Below, one piece after another: positions 29,301-38,653 of a stretch of 64,000 bases of DNA. The stretch comes from Actinomycetota bacterium. GTDB taxonomy: Bacteria > Actinomycetota > Thermoleophilia > Solirubrobacterales > JACPNS01. Numbering within the stretch: position 1 is the stretch's first letter; every line of letters starts with the position of its first letter. The notes beneath the pieces were generated by a model. It searched no databases, was not told where the DNA came from, and was given only the letters and a program-made list of their open reading frames with translations. The position numbers and the translations under genes were made by a program. Location: NCBI GenBank assembly GCA_016213645.1, contig JACQZY010000014.1, positions 62,001 through 126,000 of the forward strand, read 5' to 3'.

Positions 29301-30296
29301 ATGCGAATCTTTTCCGGCATTCAGCCCACCGGGCGCAAGCACCTGGGCAATTACATCGGCGCGATCCGTCAATACGTGCATCTTCAAGACGAGGGGGACC
29401 CGGCGATCTACTGCGTGGTTGATCTTCACGCCACCACGATCGCCTACGAACCCGCCGAGCTGCGACGCCAGCTGTACGACACCACGGCGATTCTGCTTGC
29501 CAGCGGGCTAGACCCGGCCCGCTGCATTCTGTTCAGGCAGAGCGACATTCCTCAGCACACCGAGCTCACGTGGATGCTGGCGGCCACCGCGACCGCACAC
29601 GGCGATCTCAACCGGATGACGCAGTTCAAGGAAAAGTCGGCCGTGCAGCGCGAACTGGTCAGCGCGGGCTTGTTCTTCTACCCGGTGCTGATGGCGGCGG
29701 ACATCCTCGCGTACGGCACCGACCTTGTGCCCGTGGGTGATGACCAGCGCCAGCACCTTGAGCTGGCCCGCGAGATAGCGAGCAAGTTCAACAGCCGCTT
29801 CAGCGACACATTCATCGTGCCGGAAGGGCGCATCCCAGATGTCGGCGCGCGAATCATGGACCTTCAGAACCCCGACAAAAAGATGTCCACGACCGCCTCC
29901 ACGGAGGCCGGCACGATCTTCGTGCTGGACGAGCCGAAGGCGATCGAAAAGAAGATCAAGAGCGCCGTCACCGACAGCGGTTCCGAAGTGCGACGTGGCG
30001 AGGGCAAAGCGGGAATCTCCAACCTGATTGAGATTCTCGCGGTCGTGAAAGGGGTCTCGATGGAGCGGATCGAGACCGAGTTCGCGGACTCCCGTTACGG
30101 CGATTTCAAAACCGCCGTCGCGCAGGCGGTGGTCGAGTATTTGGCCCCTGTGCAGGCTAAATACGCCGAGCTTCGCGACGACGAGGCTGAGCTGGAGGCG
30201 ATCCTCGCCGACGGCGCCGCGAAGGCGTCGGCGATTGCCGCTCCGATCGTTGCCGCGGCGCGCGACAAAATGGGTCTTGGCCGGCCTGTAGCCTGA
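29301..30296 (+). CDS. trpS: Tryptophanyl-tRNA synthetase
   Basis: MRIFSGIQPTGRKHLGNYIGAIRQYV; KMSTTASTEAGTI. Confidence 0.96.
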   Translation: MRIFSGIQPTGRKHLGNYIGAIRQYVHLQDEGDPAIYCVVDLHATTIAYEPAELRRQLYDTTAILLASGLDPARCILFRQSDIPQHTELTWMLAATATAHGDLNRMTQFKEKSAVQRELVSAGLFFYPVLMAADILAYGTDLVPVGDDQRQHLELAREIASKFNSRFSDTFIVPEGRIPDVGARIMDLQNPDKKMSTTASTEAGTIFVLDEPKAIEKKIKSAVTDSGSEVRRGEGKAGISNLIEILAVVKGVSMERIETEFADSRYGDFKTAVAQAVVEYLAPVQAKYAELRDDEAELEAILADGAAKASAIAAPIVAAARDKMGLGRPVA

Positions 30297-30301
30297 ATCG
30301 C

Positions 30302-31351
30302 GTGAGCGATTATTCCGCCCCGCCATCCGATCGACCCGTGACCGACGACGACGCCGTGTCGACGTTTAACGCCGCGGTGGCGCCTGCGGCGGCGATCGGC
30401 GAAGCCGCCGTCGGTGCCGCGCCTCTGGACGTGGACGCGGCGATCGCAAGTGACGCCGGACTGCCGGGCGAGTTCACCGAACCGGCGGCGGTCATGACCG
30501 AAGAGGCCGAACCGGCGACAATCGCGACCGACGCCACGGCAACGGTGACCGAAGACGCCGAACCGGCAGACCATCCGGTCAGTGCGCTCGGCGAAGGCAC
30601 GCCGCGTTTCAACGCCCTTCAACTGGACCTGGAGGTCTTCCACGGCCCGTTCGACCTGCTGCTTGAGCTTGTGATGCGCGAGGAGATCGATCTGCTCGAG
30701 GTGGACCTTGCGCAGATCGTCCTCGGATACGTGGAAATTCTCGAAGCGCGCGGCGAGATCGAGCTTGAGCCGGTCACCGAGTTTGTCGTGCTGATAGCCG
30801 CGCTGCTGGAGCTGAAGAGCCGCCTGATGTTGCCGCGTGAAGACGACGAGTTCGGCCTTGATCTGGACTTCGGGCCCGAGGAGGCGGCCGAGGAGTTGCT
30901 CGCGCGGATGCTCGAGTATCACCGTTACAACAAGCTCGCGGGCTGGTTGCGCGAGCGTTACCACGCGGAGCTGCCGTTCCGTTACCGAGGCGCGCCACTG
31001 CCGCGCCGGTTGCGCACGGTCAGCTACGAGAACGTCGGGCAGGTCTACAACTCCGAACTGCTGGCCCGCTCGATCGGCGATCTACTGCGCGAGCCGGAAC
31101 CGTTGACGACGCCGCACATGCACGTATCACACGTGACGCTGGAACAACGGCTCGGTTACGTGCGCGGATTGCTGCGACGTGCCCGCCATTTCGACTTCGA
31201 CGAGGTTGTCGAGGGTGCCGACCGTTTGACCGAGGCCCTCACGCTCTGGGCGCTGCTTGAGCTGTACAAGCTCGGCGAGGCCGATTGGGATCAACCCGAG
31301 CAGTTCGGCCCGATCGATGTGTTTGCGCTGGAGGGGAGGGCGGCCGCGTGA
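30302..31351 (+). CDS. scpA: Segregation and condensation protein ScpA with acidic/Ala-rich N-terminal extension
   Basis: LQLDLEVFHGPFDLLLELVMREEIDLLEVDLAQI. Confidence 0.93.
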   Translation: MSDYSAPPSDRPVTDDDAVSTFNAAVAPAAAIGEAAVGAAPLDVDAAIASDAGLPGEFTEPAAVMTEEAEPATIATDATATVTEDAEPADHPVSALGEGTPRFNALQLDLEVFHGPFDLLLELVMREEIDLLEVDLAQIVLGYVEILEARGEIELEPVTEFVVLIAALLELKSRLMLPREDDEFGLDLDFGPEEAAEELLARMLEYHRYNKLAGWLRERYHAELPFRYRGAPLPRRLRTVSYENVGQVYNSELLARSIGDLLREPEPLTTPHMHVSHVTLEQRLGYVRGLLRRARHFDFDEVVEGADRLTEALTLWALLELYKLGEADWDQPEQFGPIDVFALEGRAAA

Positions 31352-32169
31352 GCGATCAAGTGAACGCGGATGACGCGTCCGCCGGACCGGCCGCCGTTGA
31401 GCCGGGGCAATCGGAGGAAGTCAGCGAGAATTCCGGCACCGTGAGTGTCGCCGACGAACCCGAACGCGAAGCAGCCGTCGAGACCGGCGTCGAACTTGCC
31501 ACGGCCGCGGCAGAGCCCGGCCCCGCCGACGAACCGGCTCCCGAACCACCGGACCCCGCAGACGGCGTGCCGGAGGCACACCGGCTCAGTCTCACGGCGA
31601 AAATTGAGGCGCTTTTGTTTCTCTCGTCGGACCCATTGACCGTGGGCCAACTGGTTGAGGCATGTGAATCAAGCGAGTCTCAGATCGAGCAGGCGATCAG
31701 CGCGTTGGAGGAGGATTGCGCCGAGGGTCGCCGCGGTGTCGTGCTGCGGCGGATCTCCGGCGGTGTCACGCTTGCCTCGGCGCCGGGCGCCGATGCCGTG
31801 GCGCGACGGTTGTTCGCCAAGCCTCGCACGCCGCCGCTGACGCAGGCGCAGGCCGAATGTCTGGCGGTGATCGCCTACCTGCAGCCGGTGTCACGGCCCG
31901 AGATCGCTCGCATCCGCGGCGTCAGTTCGGAATCCGCGCTTGGCACCCTGCTTGAGCGAGGTCTCGTGGCCGATATCGGACGATCCAAGTTTGGCGCGAC
32001 GATCTACAAGACGACGGAGCTTTTTGACCGCCTGTTCGGGCTTGAAGGACTGGACGCGCTGCCGGACATCGCCGCATTCGATCCCAGCCCGGAAGAAGCG
32101 CGAAACCTGCGCGAACGCCTGCTTAAGGCCGGAGAACAACGCGAGGCGGCGCAGCCGCAAGTCGGCTGA
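31348..32169 (+). CDS. scpB: Segregation and condensation protein ScpB with acidic N-terminal extension
   Basis: AKIEALLFLSSDPLTVGQLVEACESSESQIEQAISALEED; QAECLAVIAYLQPVSRPEIARIRGVSSESALGTLLERGLV. Confidence 0.93.
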   Translation: MSDQVNADDASAGPAAVEPGQSEEVSENSGTVSVADEPEREAAVETGVELATAAAEPGPADEPAPEPPDPADGVPEAHRLSLTAKIEALLFLSSDPLTVGQLVEACESSESQIEQAISALEEDCAEGRRGVVLRRISGGVTLASAPGADAVARRLFAKPRTPPLTQAQAECLAVIAYLQPVSRPEIARIRGVSSESALGTLLERGLVADIGRSKFGATIYKTTELFDRLFGLEGLDALPDIAAFDPSPEEARNLRERLLKAGEQREAAQPQVG

Positions 32170-32280
32170 GACGCGCATTGAGCCGCGCTGGGGACCGCGC
32201 TCGGCGCACCTCCTGGGGTCGCTCCTGATACCGCTCCCGACGCCGCTCTGCAAGCCCCATCGGCCGAAGGTCCAAAGTTA

Positions 32281-32580
32281 CCCGTTACTCGGGATAAACC
32301 GTTTGCGCTGAAGGTCGATAGATCTAATGAAGTTATTCGTTTTCTGACTTCTTCTTCAGACGGATTCGGAAGCAGAATTCTCAGATTTCGAGCTGTTTAC
32401 GCCGATGGCGCCGCAGCGAGTGGCCGAGCTAAACCGCCGGTCATGCAAGCGGCGCCTGTGGCTGATCAAGCTGATTCGGTCCGTGCCGGCAGGAAGCCGG
32501 CAACTCCCCCCGCGGGCCGGTCATGAGCGAAGCTCGCCCCTTGCCACGGACTCGGCCGGGGGCGGCTTCGCCGCATTTTG
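32281..32580 (+). ncRNA. Candidate structured non-coding RNA in scpB-rlmN spacer (family not recognised)
   Basis: Perfect stems GGCGCCGC/GCGGCGCC (32407-32414/32449-32456), GTCCGTG/CACGGAC (32479-32485/32545-32551), CCGGC-AGGAA-GCCGG (32486-32500), GAGC-GAA-GCTC (32525-32535); 10-bp direct repeat GCCGGTCATG at 32436 and 32516. Confidence 0.4.
32562..32579 (+). terminator. Candidate intrinsic terminator
   Basis: GCGGC-TTC-GCCGC followed by ATTTT. Confidence 0.55.
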
Positions 32581-32604
32581 GATGCGACGCAGATTGCAGC
32601 GGCC

Positions 32605-33594
32605 TTAGGCCGCGTGCTCCGCAACAAGTTGGCCGCACGCCGCCGCTATGTCGCGCCCGCGCGTCAGCCGGACCGTCGCCACGACACCGGCCTCCTGCAG
32701 GCGGTCGCGAAACGCGCCGATCGTCGTGCGTCCGGAACCTTCAAAGCCGGTGCCGGTGGGGTTGTAGGGAATTAGATTCACCTTGAAGGCCTCGTGCGGC
32801 GTAAGTGCCGCCGCGAGCTTGCGCGCGTGCGTGGTGTGGTCGTTTACGCCCCCCAGCATCACGTACTCCACAAAGACCTTGCGGTTGGTCTTGTGCCACT
32901 GCTCGCGACACGCGTTGAGCACGTCCTCCAGTGGATAGCGGTCGTTGACCGGCATGATCTCCGAACGCAGTTCGGGATCGGCCGAATGCAACGAGAGGGC
33001 CAGTCGCAGCGGCCTGTCCTGTGCGTTGAATTGCTTCAGCCCGGGCAGCCAGCCCACGGTTGAGACGGTTGTGCGCCGATGGGTCACGCCGACCTCGGGT
33101 AGCAAATCGCAGGCGGCCAACACGTTGTCCAGGTTCATCATCGGTTCGCCCATGCCCATGAACACGCAGTGGTCGATCGGTTCGATCCGCCGGAAATGCA
33201 GCGCCTGATCGACTATTTCCCACGCGGTCAAGTTGCGGCCAAAGGCCATTGTGCCGGTGGCACAGAACGCGCATGTCAGCGGGCAACCGCTTTGGCTGGA
33301 GACGCAGATCGAGCGGCGGCCGTCGCGGTAGCGCATCATCACAGCTTCGACCGGGCGCGCGTCGTCCGTCAGAAAGAGCGCCTTGACCGTGCCGTCGCGC
33401 GATTCCGCCTGATCCACGAGTTCAAGAGTGGAGAACGGCACCCGCTCGGCCAGCGCGCTCCGCAGCTCGGCCGGAAGGTTTGTCATCGCGTCATAGCCGG
33501 TCGCGCCGCGCGCGGTCCACTCCCACACCTGTCCGGCGCGGTAGGCGGGTTGGCCGAGGTCGGCGAGCGCGGTTTTGAGCAGGGTCAGATCCAT
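32605..33594 (-). CDS. rlmN: 23S rRNA (adenine2503-C2)-methyltransferase RlmN (radical SAM)
   Basis: SSQSGCPLTCAFCATG (CxxxCxxC); GMGEPMMNLDNV; LSLHSADPELRSEIMPVN. Confidence 0.95.
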   Translation of the reverse strand: MDLTLLKTALADLGQPAYRAGQVWEWTARGATGYDAMTNLPAELRSALAERVPFSTLELVDQAESRDGTVKALFLTDDARPVEAVMMRYRDGRRSICVSSQSGCPLTCAFCATGTMAFGRNLTAWEIVDQALHFRRIEPIDHCVFMGMGEPMMNLDNVLAACDLLPEVGVTHRRTTVSTVGWLPGLKQFNAQDRPLRLALSLHSADPELRSEIMPVNDRYPLEDVLNACREQWHKTNRKVFVEYVMLGGVNDHTTHARKLAAALTPHEAFKVNLIPYNPTGTGFEGSGRTTIGAFRDRLQEAGVVATVRLTRGRDIAAACGQLVAEHAA

Positions 33595-33640
33595 CGTCTT
33601 TAACGGTAGGCGGTGCGCGGTCGTAGGCTTACCGTCAGTC

Positions 33641-34444
33641 ATGCGTCTCGCCAAATACATTGCCCACGCCGGCGTCGCCTCGCGCCGCGCCGCCGAACAG
33701 CTGATATTCGACGGGCGCGTCACCGTGGACGGCAAGACCGTCACCGACCCGGCGCGCGACGTGTCCGAGCGCAATGAGGTGTTCGTGGACGGCGATCGCG
33801 TCGAGGCCGAGCAGACCGTCGTTTACGCGGTTAACAAGCCGTTGGGTGTGATCTCCACCGCATCGGACCCGGAGGGACGACAGACAGTGGTTGATCTGAT
33901 CGGCAGTGAGAAGCGGCTCTATCCCGTCGGCCGGCTGGACGCCAACAGCAGCGGACTTATGCTGGTGACCAACGACGGCGAATTGGCGAACAAGCTAAGC
34001 CACCCAAGCTACGGCGTGCCAAAGACCTATCGCGTGCGCGTACGGCGCGGCGCGCCGCTGCACCAGGACGAACTTGACCGGCTGGCTCGCGGCGTGAAAC
34101 TGGACGACGGCATGACGCGCCGCGCCGAAACGACAAAGACGGGGCCGCGCGAATTCGAGATCACGCTGAAGGAGGGCCGCAACCGTCAGGTGCGCCGCAT
34201 GTGCGAGGCGATCGGCCGCGACGTTGGTGAGTTGCAGCGTGTCGCGTTCGGCTCGCTCGCGCTGGGAAGGCTGAAACTCGGAACGGCGCGCCGCCTGTCT
34301 CCCGAGGAGATCAAACAGCTTTGGCAGAATGTCGAGGAACCGGTGCGCATGCGCCGCCCAAAAGGCAGGCAGGGCTCGCGGCCGGGCGTCAAACGCGGCG
34401 CGGCAGGCAGGCGAGCAAGCAAGCGTTCCTCGAAGGATGGATAG
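33641..34444 (+). CDS. rluB: Pseudouridine synthase, RluB/RsuA family
   Basis: MRLAKYIAHAGVASRRAAEQLIFDGRVTVDG S4 domain; PVGRLDANSSGLMLVTNDG. Confidence 0.93.
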   Translation: MRLAKYIAHAGVASRRAAEQLIFDGRVTVDGKTVTDPARDVSERNEVFVDGDRVEAEQTVVYAVNKPLGVISTASDPEGRQTVVDLIGSEKRLYPVGRLDANSSGLMLVTNDGELANKLSHPSYGVPKTYRVRVRRGAPLHQDELDRLARGVKLDDGMTRRAETTKTGPREFEITLKEGRNRQVRRMCEAIGRDVGELQRVAFGSLALGRLKLGTARRLSPEEIKQLWQNVEEPVRMRRPKGRQGSRPGVKRGAAGRRASKRSSKDG

Positions 34445-34447
34445 ACG

Positions 34448-34876
34448 ATGATCGAAAAGCACACGAACACAGAGAGCGCCGATGACGGCCGGCCTGCATG
34501 GTCCGCCGATCTGCGGCTGTTTGCGCTGCGTGGCGCCACCACCGCGTCCGTGAACGGTTCCGACGAGGTTGTCGCCGCCGCCGAGGAACTGATTGTGGAG
34601 GTGCTGAGGCGCAACGACCTCACCCCGGCGGCGCTCGTGAGCTGCATCTTCACCTGCACCGACGACCTGAACGCGCAGTTCCCCGCCGTCGCCGCGCGCA
34701 AGATCGGACTTAACGCCGTGCCGCTGCTCTGCGCGCGCGAGATCGACGTGCCCGGCTCCTTGCCTCGCGCGATCCGTCTGCTGCTGCACTACTACGCGCC
34801 GGCCGATCACGCACCCAGCCACGTGTATTTGCGCGACGCAGTCACGTTGCGTACGGACCTGACCGCCGCGCAGTAG
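34448..34876 (+). CDS. aroH: Chorismate mutase, AroH type
   Basis: ADLRLFALRGATTASVNGSDEVVAAAEELIVEVLRRNDLTPAALVSCIFTCTDDLNAQFPAVAAR. Confidence 0.92.
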   Translation: MIEKHTNTESADDGRPAWSADLRLFALRGATTASVNGSDEVVAAAEELIVEVLRRNDLTPAALVSCIFTCTDDLNAQFPAVAARKIGLNAVPLLCAREIDVPGSLPRAIRLLLHYYAPADHAPSHVYLRDAVTLRTDLTAAQ

Positions 34877-34884
34877 GGGCGTCG

Positions 34885-35961
34885 ATGCCACTTCAGATCA
34901 ACAAGACTATCGCCGCGATCCCCGTCTATCCGGCGGCGAGCACCTACGCATTCGGTGGACTGCTGGCGAAGCTGGCCTCCAACGAGTCGCCGTTTTCTCC
35001 GCATCCGGCGGTGGCCGAGGCGATCACCGCCGCCGGGCACAACGTCAATCGGTATCCGGATCCGACCGGCACCGCACTGCGCGAGAAGCTCGCGTCCAAG
35101 TACGACATGGCGGAGGAGCAGATCGTGCTCGGCAACGGCTCGTGCGAGATCCTGCTGGCGGCCGCGCAGGTGATGCTGGAACCCGGCGCGGAGATTGTCT
35201 ACGCCTGGCCGTCGTTTTCGATGTACCCGCACCTCGCGGCGATGACCGGCGCGACGGCCGTGGAAGTTCCGTTGACGGAGGATCACCGGCACGACCTGCC
35301 GGCGATGCTCGCCGCTGTCAACGAGCGCACGCGCATCGTGATCATCTGCAACCCGAACAACCCCACCGGCACATTTGTCGAGCACGCTGAGATCGAGCGG
35401 TTCATCCGCGATCTGCCGCGCGACGTCTGCGTGATCGTGGACGAGGCGTACATCGAGTTTGTCAAGGACGCTGTTCGCGACCGTCTGCTGCCGACGGCGA
35501 TCGATCACGACAACGTCGTGATCACGCGCACGTTCGCGAAGGTCTACGGGTTGGCGGGGCTGCGCGTGGGTTACGCGTTTGCGTCGCCTCACTTCAAGCA
35601 GGTCGTTGACGTCGTGCGCCAGCCCTTCAGCGTGAACATGATCGCGCAGGTTGCCGCCGCCGAGGCTCTGAATCACGTGGACGACGTTACGCAGCGAGTG
35701 TTCGGCACGTTGGCCGAGCGAGACTGGGTGGAGAGCGAGCTGCATGGTCTTGGGCTGCCTACGGCCGATACGCAGGCGAACTTCAGCTGGATCGATCTCG
35801 GCGGACGCGACGAGCAGGCGATCGTTGACGGATTGGCGCGGGAAGGTGTGATCGTACGTGCGGGCAGCGCTCTGGGTGCGGAGGGGTATTTGCGCGTCAG
35901 CTACGGCACGCACGAAGAAAACGAGCGTTTCATCGGTGCGCTCGGCGGGCTGCTTGGCTGA
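34885..35961 (+). CDS. hisC: Histidinol-phosphate / aromatic aminotransferase, HisC family
   Basis: LASNESPFSPHPAVAEAI; NPNNPTGTFV; VDEAYIEF; TFAKVYGLAGLRVGY. Confidence 0.92.
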   Translation: MPLQINKTIAAIPVYPAASTYAFGGLLAKLASNESPFSPHPAVAEAITAAGHNVNRYPDPTGTALREKLASKYDMAEEQIVLGNGSCEILLAAAQVMLEPGAEIVYAWPSFSMYPHLAAMTGATAVEVPLTEDHRHDLPAMLAAVNERTRIVIICNPNNPTGTFVEHAEIERFIRDLPRDVCVIVDEAYIEFVKDAVRDRLLPTAIDHDNVVITRTFAKVYGLAGLRVGYAFASPHFKQVVDVVRQPFSVNMIAQVAAAEALNHVDDVTQRVFGTLAERDWVESELHGLGLPTADTQANFSWIDLGGRDEQAIVDGLAREGVIVRAGSALGAEGYLRVSYGTHEENERFIGALGGLLG

Positions 35962-36239
35962 GGTTTTTTGCCTTCATCGCGATGCCGTCGGCGGACGGAC
36001 ACCGTTTTTCGCATGGCGGGATGTGGAACTTTTTGTTCCGGCCGCCTACTCTTAGCGCGAGCGATCACGGAAATTGCAGAATATTTCTGGATTATTCACA
36101 GCGCCTGGCGGACTTTTCGCTTTGATGGCGTAAGCAACACCAAAGATGTTTGCAGTCAAGAACTTTGGTGCGAACGTCGCCCCGCAGCGGCGCTCGGAAT
36201 TAGATAACGAACACAAATTCGAATAGGTGGACACACAAA

Positions 36240-37274
36240 ATGATGATCGTCATGAAAGAAGGCGCCAGCGAGGAGCAGATCCAGGCTGTCGTCGACCGCA
36301 TTGAGAAGGCCGGCGCCAACGCCCACGTCTCTCGCGGGCAATTTGTGACCGTCATCGGGGCCGTCGGCGACGCCGACAGCCGGGTGGCCGAGGCCGGATT
36401 GGAACTGGCCGAGGGTGTGGACCACGTCGTTCCGATCATGAAGTCGTACAAGCTCAGCTCGCTGCAGTTCAAGAAGGGCGAGCGCTCGGTGATCGAAATC
36501 AACGGTCGCAAACTGGGCGGAGGTCACTTTGCGCTGATCGCGGGTCCGTGCACCGTCGAGAGCCGTGAACAGCTGTTCGCCGCGGCCGAGGTTTGTCGTG
36601 ACGCCGGTGTGCCGTTCCTGCGCGGCGGCGCCTACAAGCCGCGAACTTCGCCGTACTCCTTCCAGGGACTCGGCGAAGAGGGATTGCGGCTATTGGCCGA
36701 GGCCAAGGAAGAGTTCGGAATGCCGATCGCGACCGAGCTGATGGACGTGCGTGACATCGACGCGGTGCTCGAGGTGGCCGACATCATTCAGATCGGCGCG
36801 CGCAATATGCAGAACTACAACTTGCTCACCGAAGTCGGCCGCAGCGGCCGTCCCGCGCTGCTCAAGCGCGGTTTTTCCTCAACGATCGAGGAGCTGCTGA
36901 TGGCCGCCGAGTACATCCTCAAGGAGGGCAACCAGGACGTGATGCTCTGCGAGCGCGGCATTCGCACTTTTGAGACCGGGTATCGCTTCACGCTCGACCT
37001 GCTGGCGGTGCCGGTGTTGCAACAGCTCACTCACTTGCCGGTGATCGTGGATCCGTCACACGCGGCGGGCCGCCGCGATCTGGTGCCGCCGATGTCGCTG
37101 GCCGCGGCCGCATGCGGCGCCGACGGGATCGTCGTGGAAACGCACCACGACCCGGAGAACGCCGTCTGCGACGGCCCTCAGGCGATCGTGGCCTCCGAGT
37201 TCGCGGCTTATGCCGAGCAGGTTCACAGGGCGGCGGAACTCGCCGGTAAGACGGCGGAGATCATTCCGGCCTGA
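36240..37274 (+). CDS. aroF: 3-deoxy-7-phosphoheptulonate synthase with N-terminal regulatory domain
   Basis: FALIAGPCTVESREQLF; GGAYKPRTSPYSFQGLGEEGLRLL; VDPSHAAGRRDLV. Confidence 0.95.
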   Translation: MMIVMKEGASEEQIQAVVDRIEKAGANAHVSRGQFVTVIGAVGDADSRVAEAGLELAEGVDHVVPIMKSYKLSSLQFKKGERSVIEINGRKLGGGHFALIAGPCTVESREQLFAAAEVCRDAGVPFLRGGAYKPRTSPYSFQGLGEEGLRLLAEAKEEFGMPIATELMDVRDIDAVLEVADIIQIGARNMQNYNLLTEVGRSGRPALLKRGFSSTIEELLMAAEYILKEGNQDVMLCERGIRTFETGYRFTLDLLAVPVLQQLTHLPVIVDPSHAAGRRDLVPPMSLAAAACGADGIVVETHHDPENAVCDGPQAIVASEFAAYAEQVHRAAELAGKTAEIIPA

Positions 37275-37312
37275 CCCGATCTGAAGGAGTCTTCCGGCGC
37301 GGGGCGGGTGGT

Positions 37313-38248
37313 TTATCCGGCCCGCGCCGCGAGGATTTCCTCGACCACCACGGGTAGTCCGACCTTGACCGACTCGAACCGCGGCGTCCAGCCGGTCGCG
37401 TCCTTGAAGAGTTCGTTGGACACCCTGAGCGAGCGGGTCATCCCGCCGGTGCGGGCGTCGCCCATCAGCCGCAGCATGTTTCCAAGCATGAACGTACTGT
37501 GCTTGCGATGCACGGCGCGCGTGAGCGTTTCGGCATAGGTGGCGCGCGTGACAGGGTCGTCGTCGACGACGTTGTAAGCACCGGCCGGGGCGCTCAGCGC
37601 GGCCACGACCGCTGCCGCCGCGTCGTCGGCGTGAATGCAGCTGACGTATCCGCTGCGACCGCCCGTCGCCGGTGCTAGGCCTTTGCGCGCAAGGTCGACC
37701 TGCTCAGTGGTATGCGTGGAGTCGGGCGCGTAGAACATGCCGAAGCGAAGGATCACGGGGACAAGCGAGCGGTCAACCGGCGAGGCCGAGAAGACGTTTT
37801 GCTCCGCCTGCTCAACCGTTGCGAGTTTCTCCGGTGGATTGCGTGGCGAATCCTCGGTGATCCAGTTGTCTCCGTTGTCGGCGTAGGGAACGACGATCGA
37901 TTCCTGGATGATCTTGCCCGCGCCGTTGGCGACGGCCGCCGCCGCGACGTTCGCGGAGACCTCGCTGCGTATGCGGTCGTTCTCGGCCCAGGCGGAGGAT
38001 TTGGCGGCCTCGCGCATCGGCGGAATGTGAGTGGCGAGGTTGATGAGCGCGTCGTGACCGGCGGAGGCGAGGGTGAGCGCGTCGCGGTCAAAGAGGTCGA
38101 CCACGGTCGCCCGGGCTCCGGCCGCGCGGAGGATTTCGGCCTTGGCCTGGCTGCGGGCCGCGCCGGTGACATCGTGGCCCGACTCAAGCAGCAGCTTCAC
38201 GGTTCGCAGGCCCACGACTCCGGTGGCGCCGCTGACGAAGACCTTCAT
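37313..38248 (-). CDS. NAD(P)-dependent epimerase/dehydratase (SDR)
   Basis: MKVFVSGATGVVGLRTVKLLLESGHDVTGAARS Rossmann motif. Confidence 0.88.
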   Translation of the reverse strand: MKVFVSGATGVVGLRTVKLLLESGHDVTGAARSQAKAEILRAAGARATVVDLFDRDALTLASAGHDALINLATHIPPMREAAKSSAWAENDRIRSEVSANVAAAAVANGAGKIIQESIVVPYADNGDNWITEDSPRNPPEKLATVEQAEQNVFSASPVDRSLVPVILRFGMFYAPDSTHTTEQVDLARKGLAPATGGRSGYVSCIHADDAAAAVVAALSAPAGAYNVVDDDPVTRATYAETLTRAVHRKHSTFMLGNMLRLMGDARTGGMTRSLRVSNELFKDATGWTPRFESVKVGLPVVVEEILAARAG

Positions 38249-38653
38249 TCACAATCCTCGATGTGGCTGAGTCTCGCGCGATAGCCCGTGTTTGTTGAGA
38301 TCATCGCCCTGATCCAGGCAACCCGTCCCACGTCCATCACCATTACTCCGTTTTGCCGGGCAGTCGGTTGTGGACGGGCTGGATGGAGGCACTGAATTGA
38401 TTGGAAAGCCGAGAAACATAGCCAAGACGGGGTAAAAGTTACTCCACGGTCAGGCGACCAGACACAGTCTTGCCGGATCTTGGAGACAAAATACCCAAAG
38501 CATGGTATATAACGACTCGGCCGGAACTGGTGTGGCGCCATCAGCGCATCGCAATTTCCGCTGCTTCGCGTCGGGCCCGGATCGACCAAGAAGTACCGCG
38601 AGCTGACCATCTCACCCCGCGATCCCGATTTGCCCCGGATAGGCTCCAGGGCC

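Noticed and set aside
32170-32604. tmRNA, RNase P RNA or 4.5S RNA in the scpB-rlmN spacer
   Set aside because: No GAGGAAAGTCC core, no T-loop/CCA end, and no SRP GGAAGG..AGCAGCC loop; left as an unassigned candidate.
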